Shown here piece by piece: positions 8,167 to 17,820 of a stretch of 64,000 bases of DNA. The translations under genes and the position numbers were made by a program. Each line of letters starts with the position of its first letter. The stretch's first letter is position 1. The stretch is from Robertkochia marina (GTDB lineage Bacteria > Bacteroidota > Bacteroidia > Flavobacteriales > Flavobacteriaceae), in the NCBI RefSeq assembly GCF_004799345.1, contig NZ_SSMC01000001.1, forward strand, positions 1,302,001 to 1,366,000. The letters are read 5' to 3'. Below the pieces are notes generated by a model that did not search any database, was not told the DNA's origin, and saw nothing but the letters and a program-made list of their open reading frames with translations.

Positions 8167-11100
8167 TGTTTCACGATTTTAAAAGTTTCCTTAAGATCAC
8201 TGCCTTCAATATGAAGGAGGTATAATCCCGGAGTGATGCCAATTAAGGAAACACGATTGTTCATTGTTGAGTAGCTGTTTACCTCACCCTTTTGGATCAG
8301 GTTGCCCAGCAGGTCATAGATAAAATAGGTGGCCGTTGATTCTGACGGCAGGGAAATATTAATATACGACCTGGCAGGGTTAGGGTAGGCCATAGCATTT
8401 TCTCCCACGAAGATGGTTTCCTTGAATTCACCCTGGCAATCAACAGCGGTCTTAACACTCAATTCATTCCAGCCTTCTTTCAAAGGCAGGTCGTAAGTAC
8501 TTTTTGAGGTCTCATAGGTGTACCCGTTCAGGGTAATGATATAGCGTTCGCCACCCTCCATGTCAAGAGAAAGACTTCTTGCCGAGGTATTGACCTTGCT
8601 GGAAACAGCCAGGTCTTCGGGCTGGGTGATCAATACTTCGAAGCACTGTTCGAAGTCAGGCTCTGAAGCAATGGTAAAGCAAATTTCATAGGTGCCTGCT
8701 TCCAACATTTCAAGACTCCATTCGGTACCGTTAAAGGTATCTGAAGTCTGGAGGTTGGTGCCTGTAATATTCACATTGTATTCTAATACCTCTTTTGTCG
8801 TCACTGAAATGCTGCCGTCATCACTGTTTCTGCAGCTTTCTCCGGTGGCCAGCAGGGTGAAGTTGTCTGCAGGTAGGGTGAAGATCTCACAACCTTCAAG
8901 GTTGACTGTTGCGCCCAGAGGAGTATTGTTACAAAGGTCATCTGCATCGGCTACCCCGTCGTGATCGGCATCAGGAATGTTGTTGTCGGGGAATAAGGAA
9001 GAAGGGTTATTGGCAAACAACCTGAATTCACCAGGGGCCAGTTCTATGGTTTGATCAAGACTGGTTACCACGTATTTCTTATTTTCCTCAAGCACCTCAT
9101 ACCAGGCTCCGGTCTCAGCAAAATCGGGGGTCATGGTGATCGGCGTCAATCCGAAGTTGGCGACCACGGTTACAAATTTAATAGCATCGCCGGTGGCGTT
9201 AGGGTCGGTCAGCGTAATTTGCTTGATACCGCTGCTGCTGCCAAGGTCAAGGGTGAACTCGGTGGTTTCGAAGATAGCTTCTCCTGTGCGCAGTTTGATC
9301 AGATCGCTCCAGCTGTCGTAAATGGCCTTTCTTTCAGGATCATCAAAATATTCCCATAGAATAGGTTTGTTGCCTGTTCTGTCAGGCACGTCTATACTAA
9401 TGTCATACCCTAATTCTCCAAACTGCCAAAGCATTTTCGGGCCGGGAATGGTGAAGAACATACCACCTGCAGCCTTCATACGATGGAGAGCTGTGTTCAG
9501 GTTGGTTACGTTATAACTGCCTTCTGAGTTTCCGAATTGCAGGTTTTTAAACATAAGGCGCTCTTCATCGTGGCTTTCCATATAAGAGACCGCAGAAGGT
9601 TGTTTAAAGCCTTTTACTTTCCAGGAAGCTCCCGAAAAATCAGATCCGCTGTTGTATCCCATGGTAGCTTCGTTATAAGGTCCGGTCATCTTGTTCCAGA
9701 GCATAATGCCTTTTCCTTCATCAATACGGTAGTCGGCCCATTGTTCTTCTTCCTGTAGGCCTCCAAGGTGCTCGAAGATCACTAAGAAGTCGTCGTCCAT
9801 TGCCCATTGGGTGTCAGCATACCCTTTCAGTACAGCAACACGGTCTGCCTGGGTAGCATTGGTGCATCCCTCATTAGAACCACTACAATTCTGGGTAAAG
9901 CCTTTGGTAAGGTCCCAGCGAAAGCCATCGATTTTGTATTCTTCGATCCAGTATTCAAGGGTTTGGTTCACATAGTCTCGGGTGCCCTGGTAGGAATGGT
10001 CGAAATCATTGAATACACTGTAGCTGTGGGTGGCGGAGGTGTTAAAGAACGGATTTTCTTCTGTTGGGGCTCCGCTTGTTGTGCCATTAGTGGCATTCCA
10101 TAGGCGCACATAGGGATGCTGCCCGGTGGCGTGGTTATACACCACGTCAACGATCACGGCCATCCCCCTGGCATGACAGGCATCAATGAGTTGTTTAAAG
10201 GCTTCGGGACTTCCGTAGTATTTATCCAGGGCCATGTGGAAAGAGGGGTTGTATCCCCAGCTTTCGTTTCCGTCAAATTCGTTAACCGGCATCAATTCGA
10301 TAGCGTTAACGCCTAATGTTGCCAGGTAATCTAGACGATCTTCTACGGCGGCAAAGCTGTGGCGTTCGTCAAAATCACGGATCAGCAGCTCATAGATCAC
10401 CAGGTCTGTTTTTGATGGAGGAGTAAATCCGGTGGTGGCTGCAGACCAGATGTATTCAGGATCTCCGGTGCGCAATAAGGTTACTGCTTCCGATTGTCCT
10501 TCGGGATAAGCCGGCAGGTTCGGATAAGTTATGTCAGTGATGAATTGATCGTTCCACGGATCAAGAATAGTCGTAGAGTAGGGGTCTGCAATATTGATGC
10601 TGAGGTCTACCAGGTATTGAAAGCTGTAGTTTGTTTGTGGGGTTAGCCCGGTAAGTTCCAGCCAGAATTGTCCGGTGGTTGGATCTTTTTTCATCAGGTA
10701 GTCGTCACTGATCTGCCAGTTGTTAAAACTACCGATCACGTGTGCAAAGCTCTTTCCCGGAGCAAAGAGTACCAGGGTAGCTTTGGTGGGGTCTGCTTCG
10801 TTATAATTGATCCCATTTTTCAAACCTGCAGGCAGGGCTTCCTCAACTACGGTTGGAGGAATGAGATAGGTAAAGCTTTCGCTAAGGGTCTCTGAACCGT
10901 TGGTGGCGGTGAGGGTAAAATTGGTGGTTGCGTTCAGGGGTGCTGTAGTAAAGGTATACTCAGTGATCCCGGTTTGACTGTCTACTTCCACGTCATTGGC
11001 AAGCAGGGTGAATGTAGAGTTATCTGAGGTTACTGCTTCAATGGTTACTGCGGTACCTGCGGCAATTTCAGTTACTTGTTTAGTCGGATTAATTAGGGAA

Positions 11101-11522
11101 AGCTGGTAGCCTCCTACTTCAGCAAAAAGATCCTGTGTTTTTTTGTCGCCGGTTCCATTCTTGGCCTTGGCAAGAAAGCCAATCCGACCGATTCCTGTTC
11201 TGTTGTAAAGGGTAGTAGGGGTAAAGGTGAAGCTGTAACTGCCATCGCCATTGTTGACCATTATCTGGGCTTCGTTGGAACTCTCCCAGGTGCCATTGGT
11301 AGGGGAGTTCTGTTCGTTGGTGTCGTTCTCATCGTAAGACCACATCCACATATAGAGGTCGCTTACGCCCCATTGGGAGGGGTCAACGCCTGTTATGGTG
11401 ATCGTGATCTCTGTATTTTCTCCAAAGGTGGGAGGGTCAATACTGGCCGTAGCGTTTTGCTGTTGGGCTCCCGCAAGCAGGGGGAGGGCCATCGCAAGAA
11501 AAAGGAGTAGAAATTTTTTCAT
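8163..11522 (-). CDS. Secreted multidomain GH13 alpha-amylase with T9SS sorting domain
   Basis: An extracellular alpha-glucan hydrolase of 1119 residues. It has a signal peptide (ends LLAGAQ), two N-terminal beta-sandwich modules and a CBM48-like module (LVLFAPGKSFAHVIGSFNNW). The GH13 catalytic barrel keeps all four motifs: DVVYNH, GFRWDLTKGF (nucleophile Asp), VIFEHLGG (acid/base Glu) and MESHDEER. Then come a calcium-type segment (DADHDGVADADDLC), a beta domain, and a C-terminal type A T9SS sorting domain (AYPNPARSYINI ... FKIVKQ). The T9SS tail means export across the outer membrane and attachment or release at the surface. It is in an operon with the SusC/D/E genes and plays the role SusG has in Bacteroides. 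Exact product specificity is unknown. Confidence 0.92.
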   Translation of the reverse strand: MKKFLLLFLAMALPLLAGAQQQNATASIDPPTFGENTEITITITGVDPSQWGVSDLYMWMWSYDENDTNEQNSPTNGTWESSNEAQIMVNNGDGSYSFTFTPTTLYNRTGIGRIGFLAKAKNGTGDKKTQDLFAEVGGYQLSLINPTKQVTEIAAGTAVTIEAVTSDNSTFTLLANDVEVDSQTGITEYTFTTAPLNATTNFTLTATNGSETLSESFTYLIPPTVVEEALPAGLKNGINYNEADPTKATLVLFAPGKSFAHVIGSFNNWQISDDYLMKKDPTTGQFWLELTGLTPQTNYSFQYLVDLSINIADPYSTTILDPWNDQFITDITYPNLPAYPEGQSEAVTLLRTGDPEYIWSAATTGFTPPSKTDLVIYELLIRDFDERHSFAAVEDRLDYLATLGVNAIELMPVNEFDGNESWGYNPSFHMALDKYYGSPEAFKQLIDACHARGMAVIVDVVYNHATGQHPYVRLWNATNGTTSGAPTEENPFFNTSATHSYSVFNDFDHSYQGTRDYVNQTLEYWIEEYKIDGFRWDLTKGFTQNCSGSNEGCTNATQADRVAVLKGYADTQWAMDDDFLVIFEHLGGLQEEEQWADYRIDEGKGIMLWNKMTGPYNEATMGYNSGSDFSGASWKVKGFKQPSAVSYMESHDEERLMFKNLQFGNSEGSYNVTNLNTALHRMKAAGGMFFTIPGPKMLWQFGELGYDISIDVPDRTGNKPILWEYFDDPERKAIYDSWSDLIKLRTGEAIFETTEFTLDLGSSSGIKQITLTDPNATGDAIKFVTVVANFGLTPITMTPDFAETGAWYEVLEENKKYVVTSLDQTIELAPGEFRLFANNPSSLFPDNNIPDADHDGVADADDLCNNTPLGATVNLEGCEIFTLPADNFTLLATGESCRNSDDGSISVTTKEVLEYNVNITGTNLQTSDTFNGTEWSLEMLEAGTYEICFTIASEPDFEQCFEVLITQPEDLAVSSKVNTSARSLSLDMEGGERYIITLNGYTYETSKSTYDLPLKEGWNELSVKTAVDCQGEFKETIFVGENAMAYPNPARSYINISLPSESTATYFIYDLLGNLIQKGEVNSYSTMNNRVSLIGITPGLYLLHIEGSDLKETFKIVKQ

Positions 11523-11545
11523 AGAAATTTTGGAATTATAATAAG

Positions 11546-11577
11546 AAAGGGTTGATGCGCTATGGCATCAACCCTTT
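11546..11577 (-). terminator. Hairpin between starch-binder and amylase genes
   Basis: A perfect 13-bp stem (AAAGGGTTGATGC and its complement) with a 6-nt loop lies in the 87-base gap between the SusE/F-like gene and the amylase gene. The tail on the minus strand is only partly T-rich (CTTATTATAA). It may be a partial terminator or an mRNA 3'-end stabiliser that makes the Sus binding proteins more abundant than the enzyme. Confidence 0.6.
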
Positions 11578-11609
11578 TCTAAGTCCTTATATACTATTGA
11601 AATAATACA

Positions 11610-13001
11610 TTATTCAAAAGGATACAGGTTGTAAGTTGGATTTCCACTGTCGCTGAAATCAAGCATGATTCGGTTGGTTCCTGCAGTCACCGTAATATCA
11701 GTTCCGTCTTGTTCAAGGACTCCATCCGGCTCATTGTCTCCGTAGTTTAATCCCCAATCTTCATTCACTCGGAATTTGATAGCACCGTCAACCAAAGTGA
11801 TATTATCAGCATAGAAAATACCAGGCTGGATCTCAGTTAAGGTAGCATCAGGTCCGGCGTTACCCCAGTCGTTGTAACCTGAACCAACTACACCATAAGT
11901 GCTGGTTTCTTCGATAGCGATAGTTCCGTTTTCAATATCAAGAGTTACCAGGTAGAAACCTGCAGTAACTACGATGTCATCACCACCTTCTTCAATAGTT
12001 CCGTCTGCACCGGAATCACCGTAGTTCAGTCCCCAATCGTTGTTGAAACGAACTTTCATAGCTCCGTCAAGAAGTTTAACTCCTGCTTTAAAGGTGTTTG
12101 TGGTATAATCGTAGTAGAAAGGTGCGTCAGGCCCAAGGTTACCCCAGTCATTGTAGGCAGATCCTACAATCCCCCAAGAGTAAGCCTCCAGGCTCCAGGT
12201 GTTATTGTTGGTGTCAAGCGTTACTTTGTAACGTCCGGCTGCATCAACAACAATGTCGGCACCATTAGCTTCTACAGTTCCATCTGCTCCGTCATCACCA
12301 AGGTTGTTACCCCAGTCATTGTTTTCACGGAATTTCATAGCACCGCTGTTCAGGTAAGCATAAGCTACAAGAACTCCGCTGCCATCGTCATACATTGGAA
12401 TATCAGGATATGCTCCCCAATTGTTAACAGCAGACCCTACAAGACCCCATGAAGCAATCGTGATACCACTTCCGGCTCCGGCGTCTTCGATCATAGAGAT
12501 GGTCATAGCACTGATGTCTGAAGTTTGGTTTACGCTGTTTGCAGCTCCGGCATCTCCAACGAAAGCCTGCACACGGAAGTAAACTTCTCCTGTGTTGTTA
12601 GGTTGACCATCTTCTCCGTTGGTTGACGGATCAGAATCAAGGCCCATAGCCTCAGCCATTCCCAGCAGGTCTCTAACCATCACTGCCTGGTTAGTAGCAT
12701 CGATAGTACCTGAGGTGTAATCTATCGTTGAGAAGTCAGCATTTACTGATCCTTCAAGGGTGTAGTTTACAGGGGTTGGTACATCGAAATCTGCAGGACT
12801 CCATACGAAACGCTCAGCAACGTTTGAAGAGGTCTTAGAAGAGATCAGGTATTCATTTTCGATGGTATTGGTGAATACAAGAGCTTCTCCCGGCTCAGTA
12901 GCCGTGATCACCAGGTAATCTTCATTGTCGCAGGAGGTGAATCCTACCCCCATGGCAGCGGCCATGGCAAAGTACTTTATGTTTTTGAAAAACTTTTTCA
13001 T
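11610..13001 (-). CDS. SusE/SusF-like outer-membrane starch-binding protein with three tandem modules
   Basis: A surface lipoprotein of 463 residues (lipobox FTSC). A SusE-type N-terminal Ig-like domain (about 25-160; begins EDYLVITATEPG and includes VWSPADFD) is followed by three tandem modules of about 95 residues. Each opens WGLVGSAVNNWG, WGIVGSAYNDWG or YGVVGSGYNDWG and contains a block like AMKFRENNDWGNNLGDDGADGT. The tryptophans are plausible sugar-stacking residues, as in SusE/SusF. The protein binds starch but does not cut it. It is the third gene of the SusC-SusD operon, 19 bases after SusD. Confidence 0.9.
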   Translation of the reverse strand: MKKFFKNIKYFAMAAAMGVGFTSCDNEDYLVITATEPGEALVFTNTIENEYLISSKTSSNVAERFVWSPADFDVPTPVNYTLEGSVNADFSTIDYTSGTIDATNQAVMVRDLLGMAEAMGLDSDPSTNGEDGQPNNTGEVYFRVQAFVGDAGAANSVNQTSDISAMTISMIEDAGAGSGITIASWGLVGSAVNNWGAYPDIPMYDDGSGVLVAYAYLNSGAMKFRENNDWGNNLGDDGADGTVEANGADIVVDAAGRYKVTLDTNNNTWSLEAYSWGIVGSAYNDWGNLGPDAPFYYDYTTNTFKAGVKLLDGAMKVRFNNDWGLNYGDSGADGTIEEGGDDIVVTAGFYLVTLDIENGTIAIEETSTYGVVGSGYNDWGNAGPDATLTEIQPGIFYADNITLVDGAIKFRVNEDWGLNYGDNEPDGVLEQDGTDITVTAGTNRIMLDFSDSGNPTYNLYPFE

Positions 13002-13020
13002 TTTGTAATAGTATTAGTGG

Positions 13021-14631
13021 TTAGTAACCGGGGTTTTGAGTTAAGTTAGGGTTGATCTGAAGAACGTTGTTCGGAAGCGGGAAGATCTTTCTGAAATCTT
13101 CAACAGCTTTTCCGTTCTGTACGCCTCCTTTGAAAGGCCACAGGTAGCTTCCGCTAACGAATTGTCCGTATCTGATCAGGTCAGTTCTTCTGAAGCCTTC
13201 CCACTGCAATTCTCTTGATCTTTCGTCTAATATGAATTGAGCGGTAAGGTCTCCTTGCGCAATAGCATCAGCTCCGGCACGGGCTCTGAGCTCATTAATG
13301 TAGGTAACTGCAGTAGCCACGCTACCTCCACCACCTTTCACAGCAGCCTCAGCGTAGTTCAGGTACATTTCTGCCAAACGGATAAGTGGAATATCACAAT
13401 CGGCGAAATTTCCGGAAGCATCACTTCCCTGGTTTCCGTTTACATCCACGTTTCTGTATTTTACCAGGGCGTATCCATCTTCAAAAGTATTGGCAATGGT
13501 TTGGATCTCGTAATTTTGACCGTCGATATAAAAGTTAGCACGCGCATCAGACCAGGCTACGGGAGCTCCGGCGTCTGAAGCAGTCACAGAACTTTCAAAT
13601 TTCTCCACAAGCCCTTTGGTGGTTCTGTATCCGGCCCATCCACCGTTAACACCAAAGAAAGCAGGATCCATGGTTCCTCCAACGGGGGCATGACACATAA
13701 AGGTTGAACCACCATAAGTCTGGGCATTGATCCCATCGAAGTTCAAGGCGAAAATAAACTCATTCTGAGCCCCGTTGCGGTCATTGTCGGCAAGGAAGAG
13801 CTCGTCATAAGCCGTTCCGTTTCCGTTACCATCGGTGGTGTTCAGGCTGTAAGCGCTGTTGATCACTGTTTCGGCATACTGCAGTGCTTCGGCATATTTG
13901 CTTTCTCCGATAAATACTTCTGCATTCAGGTACATTCTGGAAAGAAGGGCCTGTGCTGCCGCCTGGTCTACCCGACCGTATTCATTAGATAAGGCAGGTT
14001 TAAGATCGCCTTCGATCTCTTTTAATTCTGCTTCAATAAAAGCAAAGATCTCCTGACGGTTGCTCTGTTCCGGAAGATTGGCAGTGATCTCGGTTACCAA
14101 AGGAACATTCGCGTAAAGGTCCATCAGGTTGTAATAAGCATAGGCTCTGATGAATCTTGCCTCTGCAATAAATGAGCGCACTTCAGCATCTTCAGTGCCC
14201 AATTGCCCGGCATTAGAGATGAAGGAGTTAGAGAAAGACACTACCTGGGCCAATCGGTAATACATGGCTTCGGTAAAGTCATTTCCTGCTCCCCAATCCA
14301 TTTCGTGAAGATCCGGCAGACCGGGGTCTCCCCAGCCTACAACTGCATGGTCGGTCGTCAATTCGTTCAGGTTGTACAGCATACGGGTGAATTGGGAGAA
14401 TCCTTCATCGATCCCGGCAATATCTGCCTGTCCGGCAGGTCCCTGTTGCCCGGTAAGGGCCATAGATGCATATACCTTGGCTAAAGCCGATTTAGCTTCA
14501 TCGATATTTGCATATACGTCGATCTCCGTAAAAAGATCCGGATCGATCGGGGTTTGGTCAAGGTCTTGGTGACAAGCCGTAAGCATACTTCCGGCTATGA
14601 GTGTCAGTACTAAATATTTTATCCTTTTCAT
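13021..14631 (-). CDS. susD: SusD-family starch-binding lipoprotein (pair 2)
   Basis: A 536-residue SusD homologue, partner of the SusC gene 9 bases upstream. It has a lipoprotein signal peptide (lipobox LTAC), an N-terminal helix-rich part with EARFIRAYAYYNLMDLYANVP, RagB-type C-terminal segments (ERSRELQWEGFRRTDLIRYGQF) and the standard ending IFPLPNNVLQINPNLTQNPGY. Genes on both sides (SusC, SusE/F-like, amylase) indicate binding of starch or maltodextrin. It shares the family but not close sequence with the SusD at 2562-4085. Confidence 0.95.
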   Translation of the reverse strand: MKRIKYLVLTLIAGSMLTACHQDLDQTPIDPDLFTEIDVYANIDEAKSALAKVYASMALTGQQGPAGQADIAGIDEGFSQFTRMLYNLNELTTDHAVVGWGDPGLPDLHEMDWGAGNDFTEAMYYRLAQVVSFSNSFISNAGQLGTEDAEVRSFIAEARFIRAYAYYNLMDLYANVPLVTEITANLPEQSNRQEIFAFIEAELKEIEGDLKPALSNEYGRVDQAAAQALLSRMYLNAEVFIGESKYAEALQYAETVINSAYSLNTTDGNGNGTAYDELFLADNDRNGAQNEFIFALNFDGINAQTYGGSTFMCHAPVGGTMDPAFFGVNGGWAGYRTTKGLVEKFESSVTASDAGAPVAWSDARANFYIDGQNYEIQTIANTFEDGYALVKYRNVDVNGNQGSDASGNFADCDIPLIRLAEMYLNYAEAAVKGGGGSVATAVTYINELRARAGADAIAQGDLTAQFILDERSRELQWEGFRRTDLIRYGQFVSGSYLWPFKGGVQNGKAVEDFRKIFPLPNNVLQINPNLTQNPGY

Positions 14632-14640
14632 ACCTCTATA

Positions 14641-17601
14641 TTAAAAATTAAGATTCAGACCCAGTACAAATACTCTTGGTCGTGGGTAAAAGTTATTGTC
14701 AATACCTCCCGTGATCTCAGGGTCAAGGCCACTGTAGTTGGAAATTACCAACAGGTTGTTTGCGGCACCGTAGATGCGGAGCGGATTTCCGAAGAAACCT
14801 TCCTGCAGGGTATACCCTAAGGTTACGTTATCAAGTCTGAAGAATGAGGCATTCTCAATATAATAATCACTGATGAGATTTACCTCAGTGAACTGCTGGA
14901 ATTCTGTAGTAAGGATCTCAGAGTGGGTATTGGTCAAAATGTCATTCTGGAATACATTGTTGATGGCAGATGTACTGGCTACGTTGTTGTAAGCATAGTT
15001 GCCAATGTTAGCACGTGATACTGCCTGGAAATCCCAGTTGTTCCAGTTGATACTGGTGCTAAGACCCATGATGATGTCTGCATAAGGATCTTTGTAGAAG
15101 TAACGGTCGTCTGTATTGATCTGTCCGTCACCATTAATATCGGCTACAGCACCCTCGATAGGGTTTCCGTCTTCATCGTAGATCTGCTTGTATACAAAGT
15201 AGCTGAACGGAGAAATGCCCTCCTGGTGGCGCTGGATGGTATTACCAACCCCTCCGGAAATACCTCCTACATCCTGGGTGTCAGGAAGACGGGTAATGGT
15301 ATTGTCGTTAAAGGCTACGTTGTAATTGATGGTCCATGAGAAATTCTCAGTTTCAACAGCAGTAACACCCAATTCAACCTCGACACCTTTGTTCTCCATA
15401 TCCCCGATATTGGCAGGAATAACGTTACCAAAGTTGGTAAAGGGGTCAACAATGGTATTAGCGATAAGGTCGTTGGTTTTCTTCAGGTAGGCATTCACCG
15501 AACCGTTTACACGGCTGTTCAGGATGGCGAAATCAAGACCTGCATTCCAGGTGCTACCTACTTCCCATTTCAGATCCTCGTTAATAGGCTCCGGACGGTA
15601 GGTGTTGTAGAACTGGGTTCCGAATTGGTACTGGGCAGTATTGGTACTTCCAACATATCGGGTAAGGAAGTTATAGTCTCCCAGACCGTTTACGTTACCT
15701 ACTTCCCCGTAACCAAGACGAAGTTTTAACTGATCAAAGAAACCACCACTCATGAATCCTTCATTGTGGATGTTCCAGGCTGCGGCAACAGATGGGAAAT
15801 ATCCCCAACGGTCTTCCGGGTTAAGCTTGGAAGATGCATCTGCACGAAGGGAAGCCTTGATGATGTATTTGTTATTGATGTCGTACTTCACCCTTCCGAA
15901 GTACGAAAGCAGTACGTTTCTCGATTTGTCTATAAACTCCTGGTTGATAGAAGCTTCTTCATTAAGACTTCCGTCTGCATTAAGGATGCGTTCTTCACTT
16001 CTGGAGAAATTATCAAACTCAAATTGCTGGTAGGAATAACCGGCGGTCGCCTCCAGGTTGTTGTTGCCAAAATCATTGTTATAGGTCACATAGGCATCAA
16101 ATAGTTTATTGATTGCCTCCTGGGTATAGTCATTTCTCCTACCGTCAAAACCGATACTTGGAGTAGGGATATTCGGTTGGGTCTGGCTGAAACCTTCACT
16201 GCTGGAATAATCATAACCTGCGTTAACTGTAGCAGTAAGTCCCTCTACCCACGGCAGTGAATAGTCTACTTTGAAGTTTCCTACAAAACGATCTACCGTG
16301 GCCTGATCCTTAACCAGGTCAAGCAGTGCGATCGGGTTGGTAGGAGCCAGGTTCAACTGCTGGGTTCCGGCAGCGTTCAGGTAACTGGTATACCCGAAAT
16401 CGGTACCGTTAGCATCTGTAAAGGCGTAATACGGAGAGTTTACATCGTAAACCGATTGTGTAGGATCAAATGCATTGGCAGAACCGATAGCTTCGCGGTT
16501 TGCAAAGGTGTTGTCGGTTCTCGATACTCTTGCGTTGAATTCCAGTAAAAGATCATCATTTAAAAGACGCGGGCGCAGGTTGAAAGATCCTGTTACACGC
16601 TCCAGCTTATCTCCTCTAAGAATACCTTCCTGGTCAGTGTAACCTGCAGAGGCACGGAAAGGAATATTAAAGATACCTCCCTGGGCGCTCAGCGTATGGT
16701 CACCTCCAAAGGCAGAGTTGTAAATAAGGTCCTGCCAATCGGTAGAAGCTGTACCTAATCGAGCAATATCATCATCATTCCCATAGGTGTTCACTACATT
16801 GCGGAACTCATCGGCAGTAAGCACGTCAACTTTGTTTACTGGCTCGTAAACAGAGGTGATACCACTGTAGTTAAGTTTAAGCTCTCCCGCCTTACCTTTT
16901 TTGGTGGTGATCAGGATCACCCCGTTGGCTGCACGGGAACCGTAGATCGACGTCGCAGAAGCATCCTTCAGGACACTCATCGATTCGATATCGTTAGGGT
17001 TAATAAGGTTAAGTGGGTTTCTGCTTCCCCCAACGCCACCGTCGTTCAACGGTACCCCGTCGACAACAAAAAGTGGATTAGAGTTCAGGCTCAGGGAGCT
17101 GATACCACGAATAAGGACGTTTGATCCTTCTCCTGGAGCACCACTACCGGTGGTGATCGATACCCCTGCTACTTTACCTTGAATAAGTTGCTGTGCAGAA
17201 ACGATGGGCCCCTGGTTAAAGTCTTCAGTACTAACCACGTCAACCGCATCGGTTGCTTCTTCTTTCTTTACGGTACCATAACCGATAACAACCACCTCGT
17301 CAAGAAGACCTGAATCTTCCTCAAGAGCTATATTCATAGGTTGTCCTGTTACCGGTACTTGTTGTGTTTTAAATCCGATATAACTGATCACAAGGGTTTC
17401 TCCCTGTGCAGCCTCAATGGCAAAATTACCGTCAAAATCGGTAGCCGTACCCCGTGTTGTTCCCTGAACAACTACGTTTACCCCGGGCAAGGGTGTTCCG
17501 GTGGCTGCTTCCACCACGACACCACGAACTATTTCCTGTGCCTGGGCCATTAACCCGAACAAGAGCAAGAACATGGTGATGCATCTATGCATTGTCTTCA
17601 T
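14641..17601 (-). CDS. susC: SusC-family TonB-dependent maltodextrin transporter (pair 2)
   Basis: A TonB-dependent outer-membrane transporter of 986 residues and the first gene of the minus arm of the glucan locus. It has a signal peptide (ends LMAQAQ), a CarboxypepD_reg-like domain (TGTPLPGVNVVVQGT, DFDGNFAI), the LDEVVVIGYG segment, and a plug with SMSVLKDASATSIYGSRAANG. The barrel ends in VFVLGLNLNF. A start three codons later (MHRC) is possible. The promoter must lie in the 219-base divergent region holding the LacI-type operators, which implies control by the regulator at 17821. Function as maltooligosaccharide importer is inferred from its operon. Confidence 0.94.
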   Translation of the reverse strand: MKTMHRCITMFLLLFGLMAQAQEIVRGVVVEAATGTPLPGVNVVVQGTTRGTATDFDGNFAIEAAQGETLVISYIGFKTQQVPVTGQPMNIALEEDSGLLDEVVVIGYGTVKKEEATDAVDVVSTEDFNQGPIVSAQQLIQGKVAGVSITTGSGAPGEGSNVLIRGISSLSLNSNPLFVVDGVPLNDGGVGGSRNPLNLINPNDIESMSVLKDASATSIYGSRAANGVILITTKKGKAGELKLNYSGITSVYEPVNKVDVLTADEFRNVVNTYGNDDDIARLGTASTDWQDLIYNSAFGGDHTLSAQGGIFNIPFRASAGYTDQEGILRGDKLERVTGSFNLRPRLLNDDLLLEFNARVSRTDNTFANREAIGSANAFDPTQSVYDVNSPYYAFTDANGTDFGYTSYLNAAGTQQLNLAPTNPIALLDLVKDQATVDRFVGNFKVDYSLPWVEGLTATVNAGYDYSSSEGFSQTQPNIPTPSIGFDGRRNDYTQEAINKLFDAYVTYNNDFGNNNLEATAGYSYQQFEFDNFSRSEERILNADGSLNEEASINQEFIDKSRNVLLSYFGRVKYDINNKYIIKASLRADASSKLNPEDRWGYFPSVAAAWNIHNEGFMSGGFFDQLKLRLGYGEVGNVNGLGDYNFLTRYVGSTNTAQYQFGTQFYNTYRPEPINEDLKWEVGSTWNAGLDFAILNSRVNGSVNAYLKKTNDLIANTIVDPFTNFGNVIPANIGDMENKGVEVELGVTAVETENFSWTINYNVAFNDNTITRLPDTQDVGGISGGVGNTIQRHQEGISPFSYFVYKQIYDEDGNPIEGAVADINGDGQINTDDRYFYKDPYADIIMGLSTSINWNNWDFQAVSRANIGNYAYNNVASTSAINNVFQNDILTNTHSEILTTEFQQFTEVNLISDYYIENASFFRLDNVTLGYTLQEGFFGNPLRIYGAANNLLVISNYSGLDPEITGGIDNNFYPRPRVFVLGLNLNF

Positions 17602-17681
17602 AAGTAGTTAAAATAATTTGTGTTATTGACTAAGTTATGCTAGTACTTCTCGACGTTAAAATTATGTAAAGAGAAGGTTGA

Positions 17682-17693
17682 GAAAACGTTTGC
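17682..17693. promoter_or_regulatory. LacI-type operator, imperfect copy
   Basis: GAAAACGTTTGC is a near-palindrome centred on CG, the hallmark of LacI/GalR-family operators. It lies 29 bp centre to centre from the perfect copy, close to three helical turns, in the divergent region between the SusC gene and the LacI regulator gene. Confidence 0.65.
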
Positions 17694-17709
17694 GTAGTTA
17701 AAACAGAAC

Positions 17710-17723
17710 CGAAAACGTTTTCG
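17710..17723. promoter_or_regulatory. LacI-type operator, perfect palindrome
   Basis: CGAAAACGTTTTCG is a perfect 14-bp palindrome with a central CpG, as expected for the helix-turn-helix plus hinge-helix of LacI proteins. It lies 98 bases upstream of the LacI-family gene and about 110 bases upstream of the SusC start. It probably controls both arms and the regulator itself. Confidence 0.7.
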
Positions 17724-17798
17724 TGTTAAAAACTTTTTTCTTTTTGAGAATTGCCATTTCTGGTCTTATCTTTCTGACGTTATCGTAAAAAAGGCATG

Positions 17799-17806
17799 TA
17801 TTTTTG
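17799..17806 (+). promoter_or_regulatory. Bacteroidota -7 box for the LacI-family gene
   Basis: TATTTTTG matches TAnnTTTG and lies 14 bases before the start codon, so the leader would be very short. No good TTG/TTTG -33 element is seen at the usual distance, so this is tentative. Confidence 0.4.
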
Positions 17807-17820
17807 CCATTTTATATGCT

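Noticed and set aside
17602-17660. A consensus promoter for the minus-arm SusC gene
   Set aside because: No exact TAnnTTTG box was found on the minus strand here, so no position is reported although a promoter must exist.
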